A stretch of 9,490 bases of DNA, taken from Pontiella desulfatans (GTDB taxonomy: Bacteria; Verrucomicrobiota; Kiritimatiellia; Kiritimatiellales; Pontiellaceae). Shown here piece after piece: positions 7,613-9,490 of the stretch. Position numbers and translations under genes: made by a program. The stretch spans positions 1-9,490 of the forward strand of contig JARFRL010000131.1 in assembly GCA_029287275.1 (NCBI GenBank), read 5' to 3'. Under the pieces are notes generated by a model that saw only the letters and a program-made list of their open reading frames with translations, did no database searches and was not told the origin of the DNA. Within the stretch, counting starts at the first letter, position 1, and each line of letters begins with the position of its first letter.

Positions 7613-9487
7613 ATGAACCAAAGTCGTTCGCTCACCCCATCCCGTTTCAAGCTGGCGGTGGAATGTCCCACCAAACTCGATTACGCCGGCAAAGAGGAAT
7701 ACGCCGACCGATCGCGGAACGATCCCTTTCTGAACGAACTGGCCGAGGGCGGCTTTCAAGTGGGCGAACTGGCCAAGGCCTATCATCCCGAGGGTCGCGA
7801 ACTCCAAGATTTGGACGACGACGCGGCCGTCGCCAAAACGCTGGAGCTGCTGCGGCTGGAGCAAGTCATCATTTTCGGGGCCGCGGTTCGGCACGAAAAT
7901 CTGTTCATCCGCGTGGATATCCTGCGCAAAGAGGGAAAGCTGCTCGACCTCGTCGAGGTCAAAGCGCGGGCCTATGAAGGCAAGGACGAGCTAATCGGAA
8001 AACGCAGCGGCAAAGTCGCGCCCGCCTGGAAACCCTACCTGATGGATGTCGCCTTCCAGGAGCACGTAATGAAAAAGGCCTTCCCCGCCGCGGTCGTCCG
8101 CCCGCGGATGATACTGGTCGATAAAAACGCCCGGGCTTCGGTGGAGGGGCTGAACCAAAAATTCAAACGCGCGGAAAACGGCGTTCACACGGTCGGCGAC
8201 GTCTCGCCGGAAGCGCTGGGAACGCCCGTGCTGAAAACGGTCAACGTGCATCAGGCCCTGAAGCTGATCCGCGCGGATAAATATCGAATCGGGCATAAAG
8301 CCTACGACTTCGGCGGCTACGTCGACGCGCTCGCGAAGGCCTACGAAACCGACACGCGGATCGCGCCGAAAATCGATTGCGGCGTCTGCGCGAAATGCGA
8401 GTTCCGGGCGTCCGAAGGGGACGGAAAGAAGGACGGCTATAAAACCTGTTGGAAAGAAGCCATGGGCTTCGACGACGCGGATTTCGCGGAACCCAGCGTG
8501 ATGGAGCTCGGCGGCTACACCCGAAAGCAGGCGTGCCTCAAAAGCGGACGGTTTTTCCTGCGCGATCTCGATCCGTTGGACTTCGATGTCTCCAAGCCGC
8601 TCCAAAAACGACAGTGGCTCCAAGTGGAGAAAACGGTGAACAACGACGCCGAACCATGGATCGACCGCGACGGATTGGCCCGCGCGTTTTCCCAATGGAC
8701 CTACCCCTTGCATTTCATCGACTTCGAAACCTCCGCCGTCGCCATTCCGTTCAATAAAGGCCATCGCCCCTATGAAACGATCGCCTTTCAGTTTTCACAT
8801 CACGTGGCGCGTGAAGACGGCCGCGTCGAGCACGCGGATGAATACCTGAACACGGACGTCGGCGCGTTCCCGAATTTTGAATTCGTCCGCGCGCTGAAGG
8901 CCGCGCTGGAGCGCGACGACGGAACCATCTTTCGCTATTCCGCCCACGAAAACACCGTGCTCAATCAAATCGCGGAGCAGCTCTCCGTCGCGGACGACCA
9001 ACCCGACCGGGAGGAACTCATCGATTGGATTCAATCCATCACGCGGCGGAGCGCCGACGGCGCGGCCGGAAGCCGCGCCATGGTGGACCTGCTCGAACTG
9101 GTGAAAAACTGCTATTATCAGCGCGACATGGGCGGAAGCAATTCCATCAAGAAGGTGCTCCCCGCCGTGCTGAACAGTTCAGACTATCTTCAGGAAAAAT
9201 ATTCCAAACCGACCTACGCCAGCGCGAATTTTGAAAACCACGCCTGGGTCCGGTTTGATGAAAACGGGCGGGTAAAAGACCCCTACGCGCTGCTCCCTCC
9301 GCTTGCCGCGGGGGACCCTCTGGCCGATGGCGCCGCCGCCACGACCGCCTACGCGCGGCTTCAGTTTTCCGATCTCCCCGATGAAGAGCGCGCGGCCATC
9401 CGCCAGGCGCTCCTTTGCTACCGCGAGCTCGACACCCTCGCCATGGTCATGATCGTCGAAGCCTGGAAAAGCGCGCTCGAGGGGTAG
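7613..9487 (+). CDS. DUF2779 protein: Cas4/RecB-like PD-(D/E)XK module plus DEDDy-like exonuclease domain
   Basis: The 624-aa protein has two nuclease-like parts. The N-terminal part (about 1-280) fits a Cas4/RecB-type PD-(D/E)XK fold: C18 in the ECPTKLDY entry motif, D102 in RVDIL, E115-V-K117 after a hydrophobic strand, and Q149 in the following helix. C256, C259, C262 and C279 come next and could, with C18, hold an iron-sulfur cluster as in Cas4 and AddB. The C-terminal part matches DUF2779: HFIDFET (D370, E372), the RPYE..AFQFS strand (385-395), RYSAHEN (441-447), VDLLELV with D492, SNSIKKVLP (509-517), and Y603-x3-D607 in CYRELDTLAM. Together these resemble a DEDDy 3'-5' exonuclease. Substrate and role are unknown; it and the PLD protein probably act on nucleic acid together. 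The domain reading is by motif only. Confidence 0.85.
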   Translation: MNQSRSLTPSRFKLAVECPTKLDYAGKEEYADRSRNDPFLNELAEGGFQVGELAKAYHPEGRELQDLDDDAAVAKTLELLRLEQVIIFGAAVRHENLFIRVDILRKEGKLLDLVEVKARAYEGKDELIGKRSGKVAPAWKPYLMDVAFQEHVMKKAFPAAVVRPRMILVDKNARASVEGLNQKFKRAENGVHTVGDVSPEALGTPVLKTVNVHQALKLIRADKYRIGHKAYDFGGYVDALAKAYETDTRIAPKIDCGVCAKCEFRASEGDGKKDGYKTCWKEAMGFDDADFAEPSVMELGGYTRKQACLKSGRFFLRDLDPLDFDVSKPLQKRQWLQVEKTVNNDAEPWIDRDGLARAFSQWTYPLHFIDFETSAVAIPFNKGHRPYETIAFQFSHHVAREDGRVEHADEYLNTDVGAFPNFEFVRALKAALERDDGTIFRYSAHENTVLNQIAEQLSVADDQPDREELIDWIQSITRRSADGAAGSRAMVDLLELVKNCYYQRDMGGSNSIKKVLPAVLNSSDYLQEKYSKPTYASANFENHAWVRFDENGRVKDPYALLPPLAAGDPLADGAAATTAYARLQFSDLPDEERAAIRQALLCYRELDTLAMVMIVEAWKSALEG

Positions 9488-9490
9488 GGC

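Overview
The window is GC-rich and densely coded, with a strong G/C third-position bias in every gene I accept. It looks like a chromosomal segment of a free-living, probably Gram-negative bacterium. SlyX, a secreted DUF1573-type protein, a Bacteroidetes-style pyruvate kinase (RINTAH instead of the usual R-x-N-F-S-H) and PAS-SpoIIE phosphatases fit the PVC group (Verrucomicrobia/Kiritimatiellae-like) or a relative. That placement is inference: there is no rRNA or other marker here.

Left edge (1-424): the C-terminal end of an unidentified plus-strand gene (3-134) meets the 3' end of a minus-strand ABC exporter (425-2134). The roughly 290 bp between them is a decayed tandem duplication, period about 250 bp, of that convergent junction. 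Each copy carries a perfect 26-bp palindrome (136-161 and 386-411). Between the palindromes lie a degenerate copy of the exporter's 3' end (175 to about 262, minus) and what looks like a degenerate copy of the upstream gene's 3' end (about 279-385, plus). The palindromes differ by one symmetric pair of substitutions, so both stayed perfect.

Minus-strand block (425-3816): slyX, pyruvate kinase (pyk) and an ABC exporter lie in that order. pyk and the exporter overlap by 4 nt (ATGA) and must be cotranscribed; slyX is 75 nt upstream of pyk.

Plus-strand block (3927-9487): five genes follow a divergent 110-bp intergenic region. Two tandem paralogous PAS-SpoIIE (PP2C-type) phosphatases overlap by 4 nt. 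After 69 nt comes a secreted DUF1573-like protein, then with a 2-nt gap a single-HKD phospholipase D-superfamily nuclease, then with a 16-nt gap a 624-aa DUF2779 protein. The last combines a Cas4/RecB-like PD-(D/E)XK module, a cysteine cluster and a DEDDy-like exonuclease fold.

The phosphatases probably transduce a PAS-sensed signal by dephosphorylating an anti-sigma antagonist or similar target not encoded here. The PLD/DUF2779 pair is the most likely candidate for an undescribed nucleic-acid processing or defence module. No tRNA, rRNA, CRISPR array, insertion sequence or integrase was seen.
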